Shown: positions 42,369-52,338, counted from the first letter of the stretch. The stretch: 64,000 nucleotides of DNA from Effrenium voratum (GCA_963377175.1 CAUJNA010000839.1:64501-128500); one strand, 5' to 3'. Numbers and translations: made by a program. Notes: a model not told the origin generated them from the sequence alone.

Positions 42369-43086
42369 ATGGGGAAGATCAAGCTTTTCCCCACGACCGA
42401 GTACACCAGCAAGCAAGCCTCGGACCCTGTGGTGCCCCTGGCGCCGTGCACCGGCATCTTCCTCGGGCCATCAAAATCGGGCAAAACCGTGGCTCTGATC
42501 AGCCTGATTCTGGAGCAGTATCGGCGTCTTTGAGAGAATTTACACAACATAGACGATGGCTGGATCCCCGTCAAGAAGTACATCAAGGAGGACCTGGGGG
42601 TGAACACGGAGCGGGAGCAGACCTACTGGGACGAGTGGGACGAGGCGGCGCTGTGGCGCATCATCCAGCAGCAGCGCAAGATCACGGAGGCGTCCAAGAA
42701 GTTGGAAATGAAGAAACTGTACCAGGTGCTTGTGGTCATCGACGACTTTGCTGACACGCCGCAGTTGCACAAGCCTCACGGCGCCCTGGACACGCTCTTC
42801 ATCCGAGGCCGGCACATGCAGATCAGCACCTGGGTGAGCTCCCAGAAGCTGAGGCTCATCAGCGCAGCCGTGCGGGTGAACATGCAATTCCTCTGCTGCT
42901 GGCTGCGCAACCAGCACGAGTGAGGAGCTCAGCGCCCTGCTGCCGAAGGAGCAGCTGTACCAATTTTTTGAACAGGCGACGCGGGTAGAAGAGCGCTTTG
43001 TAATTGAAAACGCCGATGGGAGCGGCGCTCAGCTTCCTGGGCCAGAAGCTGTTCGCCAGCTCCACACTGACCAACGCAAAGTGTGA
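42369..43086 (+). pseudogene. Viral DNA-packaging ATPase, A32/FtsK-HerA type (viral copy 1)
   Basis: The start ATG at 42369 gives MGKIKLFPTTEYTSKQ and the Walker A box FLGPSKSGKTVALI. The frame then stops near 42533 and continues in a second frame with NTEREQTYWDEWDEAALWR, the Walker B box VLVVIDDFAD, and the sensor-like segment ISTWVSSQKLRLISAAVRVN. The C-terminal end is at GPEAVRQLHTDQRKV, stop 43084-43086. The family pumps DNA into capsids of polinton-like viruses, adintoviruses and giant viruses. Compared with copy 2 (62807-63574), copy 1 lacks a stretch after Walker A and has changed C-terminal sequence (two or more frameshifts), so it cannot be functional. The ~50 bp before the ATG (from cccggcttc) are similar in both copies, probably the promoter. 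Confidence 0.85.
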
Positions 43087-43213
43087 GAACATCTCCTGTT
43101 GCACCTCCGTCGCAGACGTCCACCCGCCGGACGGGTGGCTTCCTAAAGAAAAGGATGACAACGATCTACATGGACAGCCGCAAGAGGGTGGCCGGCTCGG
43201 ACAGCGACTTTGA
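43016..43213 (+). CDS. Small ORF overlapping the ATPase 3' end, MGxxxS start (copy 1)
   Basis: The ATG at 43016 lies inside the ATPase C-terminal region in another frame. It encodes MGAALSFLGQKLFASSTLTN, then KCENISCCTS. MGAALS fits an N-myristoylation signal, and the segment is hydrophobic with a Cys pair. Copy 2 keeps the same frame almost unchanged (62877 leftwards) although ATPase is also coded here. Either this is a true overlapping virion or membrane gene or it is fortuitous. The tail after about residue 40 differs between copies. Confidence 0.4.
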   Translation: MGAALSFLGQKLFASSTLTNAKCENISCCTSVADVHPPDGWLPKEKDDNDLHGQPQEGGRLGQRL

Positions 43214-43430
43214 GGTCGACCTGGGAGAGTCGCTGCACCTCCACAGCGCCGCCCGGCTCGCCGTCTACAAAATCCGCCTGGCCGACAGTTTCCTGTCCAC
43301 GGACCGGGTGGTACCTTTACTGGGTTGACGCCGCGCTGGGCACGCTGAACTGGGCGCTCCTGCCCGAGGGCGCGCACACGGGCGCCCGGCTGGCCACCTG
43401 GGTCAGCTCCAACTTTGCCACCGCCACCTA
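43155..43430 (+). pseudogene. Putative minor capsid (penton-like) protein, truncated (copy 1)
   Basis: The ATG at 43155 gives MTTIYMDSRKRVAGSDSDFE, then SLHLHSAARLAVYKIRLADS. A frameshift near 43310 leads to LYWVDAALGTLNWALLPEG and GARLATWVSSNFATATYPEA. The protein is collinear with copy 2 (62116-62727), whose frame is intact. The pattern LLPEGAYTGSRLAAWI (copy 2) recalls virion proteins of eukaryotic DNA viruses; position between packaging ATPase and major capsid genes supports a penton or minor capsid role. At about 43430 copy 1 is deleted and fused in frame to the Lys/Pro-rich gene, losing about 115 residues. Confidence 0.6.
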
Positions 43431-43690
43431 TCCAGAGGCGCAGGAGTACACTGCGCCGCACGCTGCGCAGGAGGCACCACACGCTGCGCAGGACGCTGCG
43501 CTGGAGGCACCGGAGCCGAAACGACGGGGCAGGCCCCCTGGCAGCAAGAACAAACCGAGGCAGGACGTGCCTGCTGAGCCGGCCCCGAAGCGCAAGCCAA
43601 AGCCGCCTCCGGTTGAGGCACCACCGGCCGAGGCACCGCCGGAGGCACCACTATGACCAGTTGACCACAAGCGCAAGCGTGCTAGTGTAA
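43431..43690 (+). CDS. Lys/Pro/Ala-rich protein with AT-hook (copy 1)
   Basis: The segment reads EYTAPHAAQEAPHAAQDAAL, then the AT-hook KRRGRPPGSKNKPRQD, then KRKPKPPPVEAPPAEAPPEA. The reading probably moves by a frameshift to YDQLTTSASVLV, which is shared with copy 2 (YDRLTAGASVLV at about 61430). RGRP cores insert into the minor groove of AT-rich DNA, so this may be a viral DNA-condensing protein. Fused to the remnant of the minor capsid gene by a deletion. Confidence 0.55.
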
Positions 43691-43697
43691 AAGCAAG

Positions 43698-43955
43698 ATG
43701 ATGTCCATTGAACCCCGCAACGAGCCGCAGATGCTCCGGTGGTTCCGCAAGACGTACCCCAGCAAAAACTTGCAGCCGCTGCTGCTGAAGCGCTACCGAG
43801 AACTGGAGGAGGCGCGGGCCTTCAACAACTAACGGCACCTGGGCAACGTGAGCCGGCTGACGGACGCCGTGCACCGCCAGGTACCCCAGCTGCGCTACGC
43901 GCGCGCCGAGCGCCGGGGCGTGGAACGAGCCGCGGACGAAGTTGCACAACGGTAA
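43698..43955 (+). pseudogene. Small conserved viral protein (copy 1), in-frame stop
   Basis: Starts MMSIEPRNEPQMLRWFRKTY, continues LQPLLLKRYRELEEARAFNN, then an in-frame TAA (~43830), then VSRLTDAVHRQVPQLRYARA and ends ADEVAQR at 43955. Copy 2 (61117-61403) has extra residues (WLGERRLAQEGQ) where copy 1 has the stop, so copy 1 lost about 30 bp there. Highly basic and helical, about 100 residues. The conserved length and context suggest a virion or DNA-binding role; no family known to me. Confidence 0.6.
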
Positions 43956-43959
43956 AGAG

Positions 43960-45090
43960 ATGAAGACGCTTCGGGCGCACGGCTTCAACCAGCGCCCGCG
44001 CTTTGAGCAGGCGGCGGGCTACCTTGAGCGGAATGAGCCGCTGCCCCTGGATCAACCGGACTGCAAGGCCACCTCGTTCGTCACAAGCCACTTCTACCTG
44101 GACGACTTCGTACAGTCCAGCGAGGACCCCAACCCCCGGCCTCTGCAGCACACACCCGTGCAGGCAATTTCTGAGGACGGCTTCCGCACTCCTGCTGAGG
44201 CCACGGAAGAGGACGTGCGCCTTGCGCGGAGGTATCAAGGCTACGGCGGCTTCGTTGAGGATGACCTGGCAGGAGACCCCGAGGCCGGCGCCCTGGCCAG
44301 CAACAATCAGGGCCCGCCCTCCATCACGGAACGTCTGCGCAGCACTCAGGCGGCGGCGGACCTCATAGGCGCAGGAGTAGCAGGGCTTGCAGCCGCGCAG
44401 GCCTTCCGCTCTCAGCTGCCCCAGGACGCAGCCGAGTACGTGCGCCTGAACGCGCTGCCCCGTCCGGGCCAGCCGCAGCCGCCTCCGCAGATCATAGGTC
44501 GGCCCAGTGACGTGGAGCGCCTCCTGGACGAGGCGGGGCCGCAGGTGGTGGAGCGTGGCGCAGCGCAAGCTGTTGAGGAGACGGCGGCCGTGGCTGCGGA
44601 GGAGGGAGAGGTCGCCGTTGGGCGGAGGCCCTGGCGCCCACTGCGGGCGAGGTTGCTGGAACGCTGGCTGGCGCGGCAGGAGTCGGCGCGGCGGCAACGG
44701 CGGGGCTGGCCGTGGGCATCGCAGGCGGCGCAGCCTACGGCCTCGCACGCGGCACGGGCTGGGTGCTGAACACGCTCTTCCGGCCTCAGCAGGGCAGCAA
44801 GGACGCGGCCGTGCAGGACGTCCAGTCCGCCAACAACATGAACGACGCCACGCAGCCCAGCACTTCACGCTGCACACCGGCAGCAGCACATCCGGCAGCC
44901 CTGCAAGCAGCCGCGCCTCCTCGCAGTCCAACCACACGCCGCGCCCCTTCTCCTGGGGCCTGAACCCCGTGGCTCTGCCCCAGTCTCAGCCAAGCTCGCG
45001 GGCGAGCTCCAGTTCCGGGCAGTCACGCCGGAGCTTGCCTCCGCCGAGCTTTGACCAGCTGGCGCAAGACATTGAGGCTGCGTCAAAAAT
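43960..45090 (+). pseudogene. Gly/Ala-rich putative virion protein (copy 1), frameshifted
   Basis: Starts MKTLRAHGFNQRPRFEQAAG and continues HFYLDDFVQSSEDPNPRPLQ, DEAGPQVVERGAAQAVEETA; a frameshift near 44.7 kb gives GIAGGAAYGLARGTGWVLNT; another gives GSSTSGSPASSRASSQSNHT and the C-terminus FDQLAQDIEAA. The central part is Gly/Ala-rich and hydrophobic, as in membrane-interacting or scaffold virion proteins. The C-terminal third is a Ser-rich disordered region. Copy 2 (59939-61105) is collinear, with other lesions. It lies just before the major capsid gene in both copies. Role inferred only. Confidence 0.6.
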
Positions 45091-45099
45091 AAAAACTCT

Positions 45100-45348
45100 A
45101 GGTTTTTTGCACGGTTGTTTTGCGCTGAGAAAAGCTATTACTCCAGCGCCTATATCAATATAGACACTAGAGTAATAGCTTTGGCACGGTTTTGCGCAAC
45201 AAAAATGCTATTAGTCTAGGCTCTATATCAATATAGACACTGGACAAGGAGCTTTTGCACGGTTTTGGGCTGCAAAATGCTATTACTCCAGGGCCTGCTA
45301 TTACTCCAGGGCCTACCTAAATGTACACCCTAGAGTAATAGTTTTGCT
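45100..45348. repeat. Three ~70-bp repeats with TATTACTC hairpins before the capsid gene
   Basis: Each unit has gcacggttttgcgc (or a variant) followed by gctattactcca and ctatatcaatatagacac. In unit 1 gctattactc (45134) pairs with gagtaatagc (45170-45179) around ctatatcaatatag, giving a perfect-armed hairpin. The array is absent from copy 2, where only about 55 bp separate the two genes. It may be an inserted MITE-like element or a regulatory array. Confidence 0.85.
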
Positions 45349-45357
45349 TCGCCGTGC

Positions 45358-45376
45358 GTGTGTATAAACAAGCATG
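45358..45376 (+). promoter_or_regulatory. TATA-like element directly before the capsid ATG
   Basis: The sequence tgtataaacaagcatgg places tataaa about 10 bp upstream of the capsid start codon at 45374. Copy 2 has atgtaaagaagcatgg in the same place. A very short leader with a TATA-like box fits a late viral promoter; inferred by comparison only. Confidence 0.45.
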
Positions 45377-45925
45377 GAGGTAGTCACCGCCGGAGCCCCT
45401 GATGCAGAGCCTGGACTACAAGCTGAAAACAAGCAACACCAGCTACGTCACGGCGCGGCATGACGTGCAGTACTTCCCCAGCTCGCTGAGCTCGTTCTCC
45501 CCCACAACCTCTCGGGTCTGCCGCATCCCGCTGACCAGCGGCACGTCAGTCATCGACCCCGAGTCAATCAAGATTGCCTTCCGCGTCAGGAACACGGACG
45601 GCACCAACCCGCTGGAACCCCGCCTGCTTCGTCCAGCGCGTCCAGGTCTTCGCCAACGGCCAGCGCTGCGACGACATCAACTACTACGGCCGCACCGTGG
45701 CCGCGTGACCTGCTCAAGGGCCGAGAGTACAACCGCAACAAGGCCATGGAGGGTTTCGACGAAGTCAACGACCCCCGCATCGCCTGCGCGGTGCACCAGG
45801 GCGGCTACGCGGACGTGCTGCTGCGCCCCACCAAGGAAGGTTGCTTGTGTTCAGCTACCCCACGGCGCACACGCAGCAGTCCGAGGCTTGGCTTGCCATT
45901 GAGAACAGGACCAACCCACCGGGAC
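45374..45925 (+). pseudogene. Major capsid protein, N-terminal fragment (copy 1)
   Basis: The ATG gives MEVVTAGA, then a frameshift into LDYKLKTSNTSYVTARHDVQ and PTTSRVCRIPLTSGTSVIDP, FVQRVQVFANGQRCDDINYY and KAMEGFDEVNDPRIACAVHQ, then LVFSYPTAHTQQS. It matches copy 2, but about 200 bp between LLRPT and LVFSYP are deleted, and the whole C-terminal jelly roll is missing. Sequence after AHTQQS is unrelated to the capsid. In the family this is the double-jelly-roll capsid subunit. At least two frameshifts; not functional. Confidence 0.75.
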
Positions 45926-46781
45926 ATTGAGTGGGAGATGGTCTTTGAGCCCATCAACCCGGAGCAGATTTTGCACCTTTTTTTTCTTCGCCTGCAGGAC
46001 GCCATCGGGAACGAGAATGGAGCTCTACCTCTACAGGCGCCGCGAGTACGTGAACGGCGTGGGGACTGTGTCAGGGTGGTTCTGTGGCACCTCCCGCACG
46101 CCCACAGCTTCAGCGGGCGTCGCTACTCGGGGCTCTTGCTCTGGGGCACTTACCCGAGCGAGGACCCTGACCTCTTGCTCTGCATGCAGAACGAGGTCTT
46201 CAAGGGCATCCCCCCCACTTTCCTGGGCAGGAGCGCTTTTGCAGCGTGAACGGTGGCTCGCACCCCCGCTGCACTGGCGCAATGGGTCCACGTGGACGTG
46301 GACATTCAGCTACATCCAGCTCAGGGCCAACCGCATCAAGAATGAAGGCAACTTTCCCGACGGCTTCACCCTGCACCTGGAGCTTGGGAATGTGGAGACT
46401 TGCGACCAAGCCCTTCTGCCCTTCTGCGAGCTTTTCAAGAAGGGCGTGGCGTCCGACCAGCCGGCGATGAGCTTCAAGAAGCAGGTGAAGCGACTCCTGC
46501 TGGCCATGTCCAACGGTTCCGGTGTGGGGAACTGGCTCCAGAACGCTGGCATCCACGTCTCCAGCAAGGGGCTCAAAGACTTCGAGAACTCGCAGCTGCT
46601 GCGCACGTGGAAAGCGGAGACCCGGAAGTACCACGCCGTCGTGAGCAACCGCCATCCCGACTTGCTGCAGTTCTACAAGTCCCAGAACAAGTGGTACTCT
46701 GAGCGCAGTGTCACCAACGCCTTGGACGAGCGGGATGAGAGGCTTGGTGTGGACAGTTTGATGCTATCCAATTACCCGTAG
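45926..46781 (+). CDS. Unidentified ORF next to viral copy 1
   Basis: The last ~165 codons of the plus-strand frame ending at 46781 are clearly protein-like: FSYIQLRANRIKNEGNFPDG, LGNVETCDQALLPFCELFKK, GSGVGNWLQNAGIHVSSKG and SVTNALDERDERLGVDSLML. Upstream (45926-46250) other frames carry WEMVFEPINPEQILHLFFL and CMQNEVFKGIPPTFLGRSAF, so the gene is frameshifted near 46.25 kb. It has GC-rich third positions like the viral genes. I do not recognise it; a viral replication gene is possible. It ends where the minus-strand retroelement begins (46772). Confidence 0.5.
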
Positions 46782-47398
46782 GGTTCACCGGCACACTGAC
46801 AACTCGCGTACGCCCGAACTCCTCCACAAACACCTGCAACTTTTTCGTACCCTCTGGCTCCGTTCACAAGTCTGACCTCCAAAAAGATCTGGCCGTTTCC
46901 CAAGACACGAAAGGCCTCAGTCGGGACATTGTTCTTCCACTTCTTGTTGGTGACCGCATCTTCAAACATCAAACCACCAGCGGGTTTTCCCAAAAGTCCC
47001 CCAGCAAAAACAGAGAAACTGTGCCCAGCCTGCAAATTCCATTGACCCGACCATTTGTCCTGTCCTTGTCGAATGGTGACCACGACCTTTGGCATACCTC
47101 CATGTATGGGCCTAGTCACCACAAACGTGTCATGTTGCTCCACTCTCCAACTTCTTTCGCAACTCCTTTCCAACATGTGTCCCTTGAAATAAACAGCGCC
47201 TTCTTCCTCAACACGCTCTACCGCATAGATTTCATTCTCCGAAACAATCCTAGGTATCACAGCTGCCTTAGTGCGTCCGGCTTTCTCAAAGAACACGGTG
47301 CAAGAGTCCTGGGCATCTCTACCATGATCCTGTGCGCTGGCATCAAAGGGCAAATCCGTGTCCTCCACTATTCTGGTAGCTACCATGTCCAACAACAA
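46772..47398 (-). CDS. Hypothetical ORF downstream of the LINE-B DNMT
   Basis: The frame has 208 codons: FFEKAGRTKAAVIPRIVSEN, AVYFKGHMLERSCERSWRVE, VVVTIRQGQDKWSGQWNLQA, then AFRVLGNGQIFLEVRLVNGA. Mixed beta character, no known motif. It begins just after the stop of the 47412 frame and may be the C-terminal continuation of the DNMT polyprotein after a frameshift. It ends flush with the unidentified plus-strand ORF. Confidence 0.5.
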   Translation of the reverse strand: MLLDMVATRIVEDTDLPFDASAQDHGRDAQDSCTVFFEKAGRTKAAVIPRIVSENEIYAVERVEEEGAVYFKGHMLERSCERSWRVEQHDTFVVTRPIHGGMPKVVVTIRQGQDKWSGQWNLQAGHSFSVFAGGLLGKPAGGLMFEDAVTNKKWKNNVPTEAFRVLGNGQIFLEVRLVNGARGYEKVAGVCGGVRAYASCQCAGEPYG

Positions 47399-47411
47399 GA
47401 ATCCCGCATTC

Positions 47412-49003
47412 TCAACCTGACTCCCAAACGGTGGTACAATCTGGTCTCATCGTTCCCGAACCTGGCTTGATAATGGCAAGCGTGGGATCCTTGGACAGCT
47501 CCATCAAAGCTTCGCATAACCCCCCATTTTCCGTGCGTGGTGGTATCACGAGTTCAAAACAAACAACACCATGACGATGAGCCAGAACTTTGCACTCCGT
47601 ATTCAGCTGATTCATGCTCCTGGTGACTTGCTTTTCTCCCACAAGAAGATTGACCGCAAAAGACGACCGTTCCCTCAGCGTCTCCTCTCCAAACAAACCT
47701 GGCAAAAGCTTGAGGGCTGCTGCAAACGTCCTGGCAAGTGCGTCCTCCGTCACATCCTCAGCACGGCTGAACATTCTCCTTAGCACAAACTCCTGGCCTT
47801 TTGCGACCTCGATCCCGATGACCGGATCCGCACTGACCTGAACATCCTGAATGGTTCCGACCTCCAAACCCGGGTTGGCCGACCAAGGAAGCGTGGGTGA
47901 TATCACAGGCGTTTCTATGACAGTGTCTTCGCGCACTTCCTGTTCAATCCGGCTCATTTTGACCCAACCTTTGTCAATCCACAGTTTAACCGATTTCACA
48001 TCCGCCAAAGACGATTCAAACCTGTGAAAGATGTCTTTGAAACTCCAGTCCATGTGACCAAGAATCTTAGCGGCCACCCACAGCAGCTGCAACGCATGCG
48101 CCGGGCAAATGCAGTTCCCAAGAAACGTCTGCCCTGGTTTCATGCCCGCCGGAAGAGAAACATCTTGAGTGACTCCAAGCGCTAACGCTTGCTCATGACT
48201 GGTGACATACCTGTATCCTCCTTGTTGCTCACGGACCTTGGTCAAGAGTCCCTTTTTAAGAAGGTGACAGAGAGGAATCAAATGCTGGCTCGTGTAACTG
48301 GCCATCAAAATTCCCGCAGACATCTGTTCATTCTTCTTCTGCAATCTGGCTCCTAGAGCAACCTTGTCCGCACCGTTGCCAGCCTGAGCCATCCATCCTG
48401 CGGGCAAAAGCCTAGGATCTTCGAGCAGATCCAATGCCTGGATGTCCACAATCCAGTCCTTTACAATGTCCTCAGGAATGTCGTGAATCCAAGCATTAGC
48501 ACGAATGAGCGAAGGTTTCATCAACATCGGCCAACCAGGAATTTCGACATCCGATTTCTTCTCAAACTTCGGGACCAAAACACACAGCAGACGATTGCGA
48601 ATGGCAGGTCTAACCTCAGAAAGCGAGCTAATTCTGTCGTCCAACACCCGATAACCTATCCAGTCAACCAGTTCCAGAAAACCGTCCCAGAATTGTTTTT
48701 TTTCTGTCTGAGTTTGGCAACATTCTCAACCAAGATGACCTGGGCTTGCACGGAGCCAGCCCAAGCAAGTGACCATGCCATGGCCGCTCCTTCCTGCGAC
48801 GCCCAACCATGTTCCCTTCCTGCTTGCGAAAAACTTTGGCATGGCGCAGAAATGGTAAAAACGGAAACTTTCAAGAGCGTAGGCCACGACCACATGCCTT
48901 TGTCCTGCGCCCGAGACACGAAGATCCATTTGCACCTGTCCAGTCTGTCAAGTTTTCCTCCTTCAGTCGCCATTTCAAAAGGTGAGACCACTTCCCCACC
49001 CAA
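47412..49003 (-). CDS. Cytosine-C5 DNA methyltransferase (DNMT) of LINE-B, one frameshift
   Basis: Two frames make one protein. Frame 49003-48656 has motif IV APCQSFSQAGREHGWASQEG with the catalytic Cys of PCQ, and motif VI VILVENVAKLRQ. Frame 48647-47412 starts YRVLDDRISSLSEVRP and has AIRNRLLCVLVPKF at motif VIII and QTFLGNCICPAHALQLL at motif X (GN). Motif I is not visible upstream, so the N-terminus may lie in another frame or be lost. A ~200-residue tail after motif X (from about VREDTVIETPVISPTLPW) is unlike standard DNMTs. The enzyme family adds 5-methyl groups to cytosine, often CG. Same strand and directly 3' of LINE-B RT. Confidence 0.75.
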
Positions 49004-49386
49004 GTTGGCAACATAGCACTCACAGGCAAAGGGATAGGGGGGTCCCTTTAAGTGCTGGTGCGGCGGTGGTGTCCGGTGTCAGAGCCAGGAGTTGTCGCAA
49101 TGTCATTGACTCAGGGCTGTGGAACACTGCCAGATTGGCGGCTGCGGTAATTACTACGGGATCTATGGACATTTTGGCGGTTTCGATTTACTTGGACCAC
49201 CACGATGAAGCTTTTGAAAGCAACAATCTTGTTCTTTTGGGCGCCTTCCAGTGGTGACATTAATCACGATGTCAGCATCTTCCCTTCATGGACCTTGTTC
49301 CAGTCGGAAGGATGGAGTACGTCGAAGCAGATCGCACAGGACGTTTTTGGCAAGATCTTGCCACCTACTTTCAAGGACTCTACGCA

Positions 49387-50727
49387 TCAGGACCTTTTGT
49401 TGGTGCCTCCGGTGCTGCTTAGTTCCATCACGGACATCCGAGTTGAACAGGACTCGTGCCATCTGTCCATACTGCGCACTTGTACTCCCTTGTTTGGAGT
49501 CCATCCAGAATCGCCTGAAACAGGGTCCATCGCACCGTTCAGCATTGCCTTCCATGCGTCAAGCGACGGCGGTTTTGGCAACCATGGACTAATCAGTTCC
49601 GCATCCGTTGTTTGCTCAAGCACAGCGCGGAAAGCATGTTCCTTTCTAGCTGCCTCGGTCGCACTGCATGTACGAAAACGATGTTGTAGTCGATCTGGTT
49701 GGCCACAGCGCACACAAACTCCGTCATCTTGACTGCTGACAAAGTTGGTCGCGACTTTTCCCGTTGTGACACCTCCAGCAAGGTGTATCCTGAGTAACAC
49801 CAGCTCCTGTGGCGTAAACTCCCGCATCAGCTTAAAGGTAATCTTGACACTGAATGCCTCTGCATCCTGCAAATATGCCCTTTGTCTTACCTTGGCAAGC
49901 AATGTGTCCTCCCATTGTTCTGTCAAGAAATCCTCTAGATCTGCGCTGGAACAGTTCATCAGTGTAATCTGTGCGCCACTGCTTCTTGTCAGAAGTCCCT
50001 CAAACGTGCTTTGAACTCCCACACTGTGAAGGTATCTAGCCAAAACACCTACCGGCCCATACGCCTGTCTAGATGTACCCGGGTGAGCGGCCAGGGCCAA
50101 AAACGCCCGTCCTTGTTCCTCCGGGTGCCTGCGGAGAAAGACTCTGAACGTCTTGAGCGAGTCCAGGGTGGCCCACAGGAACGGATCCGCAAAAACATCT
50201 CCCGTAAGCACTGCTCCAAGAAACGGATTGGCACGTTGAACTGTTCCCACAACAATTCTCTTGAGTTGACTTCGAATGGCCTCAAAATATTTGACTCCTA
50301 TAAGTTGCACCTGATGTCCATAAAAAGCCCTCGTAAGCACGGCCTGCTTGTACAAAAGCACCTTCCGAGTGGGGCTCATCCTCAAAGAACTGATTTTCTT
50401 CAGGACGATGATGCTTTCGTCAAGACGAGCTTTTTGACATCCCAAATGAGGACTACGCCCATACGTCAGGTTGGCCCCCAAATCTCTTTGCAAAGTGGCG
50501 TTTTGGACACCCAAGTGCTCGTGCAGGTTGGTGTCTCTCTTCTTCTGAACTCTGCACACCCACGATTTCTTGGAATCGATCTGCAAGTGGTTCATTTGCA
50601 TGAAGTCCCAAGTGAATTTGACCAATTTCTCCTGATCTTCTGTGGATTTTGCGATCCACTCAATATTGTCGTAGTACGTAAAAGGTTGCCCCTGGGCAAT
50701 GTGTCGAGCCTCGCAAGCACGCCGCAC
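49387..50727 (-). CDS. LINE-B RT, C-terminal part
   Basis: The frame has 446 codons and follows the 50660-52159 frame after a one-base shift at about 50.71 kb. It opens with FTYYDNIEWIAKSTEDQ, where YYDN replaces the usual YxDD; the second Asp is Asn. The thumb region follows (SLRMSPTRKVLLYKQAVLTR), then a Cys/His knuckle CVRCGQPDRLQHRFRTC and a tail ending ELSSTGGTNKRS. YxDN boxes do occur in some non-LTR RTs of dinoflagellates, as far as I recall. No RNase H is attached. Confidence 0.7.
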   Translation of the reverse strand: MRRACEARHIAQGQPFTYYDNIEWIAKSTEDQEKLVKFTWDFMQMNHLQIDSKKSWVCRVQKKRDTNLHEHLGVQNATLQRDLGANLTYGRSPHLGCQKARLDESIIVLKKISSLRMSPTRKVLLYKQAVLTRAFYGHQVQLIGVKYFEAIRSQLKRIVVGTVQRANPFLGAVLTGDVFADPFLWATLDSLKTFRVFLRRHPEEQGRAFLALAAHPGTSRQAYGPVGVLARYLHSVGVQSTFEGLLTRSSGAQITLMNCSSADLEDFLTEQWEDTLLAKVRQRAYLQDAEAFSVKITFKLMREFTPQELVLLRIHLAGGVTTGKVATNFVSSQDDGVCVRCGQPDRLQHRFRTCSATEAARKEHAFRAVLEQTTDAELISPWLPKPPSLDAWKAMLNGAMDPVSGDSGWTPNKGVQVRSMDRWHESCSTRMSVMELSSTGGTNKRS

Positions 50728-52338
50728 CGATGATCAGCATGACCACCACACTCAGCGGACATCCCTCCGGCACTCCTCTTCTTGACCCTTGTAGCATAGA
50801 AAAAGATCCTTGGAACACGACAGTACGTCTCATGTCTCTGTAAAAACTGAACCACGCGTCAACAAAGTCAGGATCAAACCCAAGCTCTGTCGCCAGCCGT
50901 GCTCCAACTCGCCGAGAAATGCAATTGAAACATTTCACAATATCAATTGCGCCTCCGAGTAGCTGTTGACCCTGATCCAGGGCCTGCTCAACCGCATACT
51001 GAACCTGAAACCAAACGTCACGCGCTCCTCGCTTGGGCAGAGCACCCTGACATGCTGCTGGTAGCACTTCCGAAAACTGCTGCAGCGCCCTTCTCGCTAA
51101 GATTCGGGTAGTGACCCTCCAGAGCAACGAAAGGATGCATATCGGACGCAGTTCACCGAATGTTTCAACCTCATCAACTTTGGGCAGCAAAAAAATCTTG
51201 GCCAGAGTGAAAGGCGACGGAAAACCCTGACTGCACATAGCTTCCCATATACTGATCCAGGCACTCCATGCGGCATCCGGTAAAAGCTTGAGGTCTGCAA
51301 GTGTCCAAGCATCCATTCCCGAAGCTGTTTTCCGCTTGGTTTGTTTCAAAGAGTCTTGAATCTCTTCGACGCTAATCCTGTGATTCTTTGGTTGCTTCCA
51401 GTCCTGCGGCAAGCGCTTGATGATGTCCTCCAGTCTGTCATCAACTTGCTCGTCTTCGACTCCCCAGAAGCTTGACCAATAGTTGAAAAAGGCATCATGC
51501 ACTCCCTCCGGATCAAAAACCCACTTCTGTACTGTCCATACCAACTGACTGCTCGCCTCGACAGATGCCGGCAGGACAAAAACGTCCGAATACCCCGCAA
51601 GGGCCGGTGCGCGTACTCCGTTCACGAAGAGTCCACGGCCCGGCTCTGAGGCGGACCCGAACACACTGCACTTCCTCTCGGACCGAAATGGCTCCAGGCT
51701 CCTGCTGATATTTGTCTCTAATGACGCGAAAAGCAAGTTGGTTGCCTTCCTCACGAGCACTAGCATCAAGACTGGCTTCGAAACGCAAAAGCCTTCCCTT
51801 GCGTTCCTGAGCGACACAGCGTTCCGCGACTCCTGACATGTTCCAACAGAGCACGCAAAGCGTCCAGCCCAAGTCACGAAATGGGTCCCAAAACCTTTGG
51901 CTTCCACCACCGCCGCCCACTGCAAACGAAAGGACTCCGTGACATTCCCTCTCGCCTCAAAGAGTCTGCAGAGAGACTGCAACCTCCTGACCTGTTTGAC
52001 CACTTGCTTGACCCGAACCGCAAAAACCTCCGAATCCGGATTAAAATCCCCCTGCCTAGCCTGTCTGACTCCTTGTTTGGGTTGAACACACTTACGCACC
52101 GGGCATCTGCCTCTTCCCAACTGTTTGATTCCCGGCTTCAAAGGCCCCTTAGCCGGCAAGGAGTCTGCTCAACATGCTGACACCACATCTGAAAGTCCTG
52201 CCCATCTTCCTGCTGATTTCCAGCAACAAGTCCCAACCAAACTTGGCCCAAATCCTTGGACCGAAGATGCTTCCTCTGGTCCTCAGTAAAAGGCCTAGGC
52301 ACCTTCCAAACGTACTTCCTCCCAGCCTGGACCTGCAA
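50660..52338 (-). CDS. LINE-B linker and RT, N-terminal part
   Basis: This 499-codon frame (from 52159) is preceded by a short one (52338-52138). RT motifs are present: RKTASGMDAWTLADLKLLP, AKIFLLPKVDEVETFGELRP, AIDIVKCFNCISRR (motif A) and GVPEGCPLSV (motif B). The upstream linker is long and Arg-rich. The preceding frame (VQAGRKYVWKVPRPFTEDQR) continues from the endonuclease tail, so EN and RT were one protein and the stop near 52138 is a lesion. The cleavage and priming endonuclease is otherwise missing. Confidence 0.72.

Noticed and set aside
43822..44937. A 371-codon minus-strand ORF
   Set aside because: Antisense to the Gly/Ala-rich viral gene, whose sense frame is supported by the second copy.
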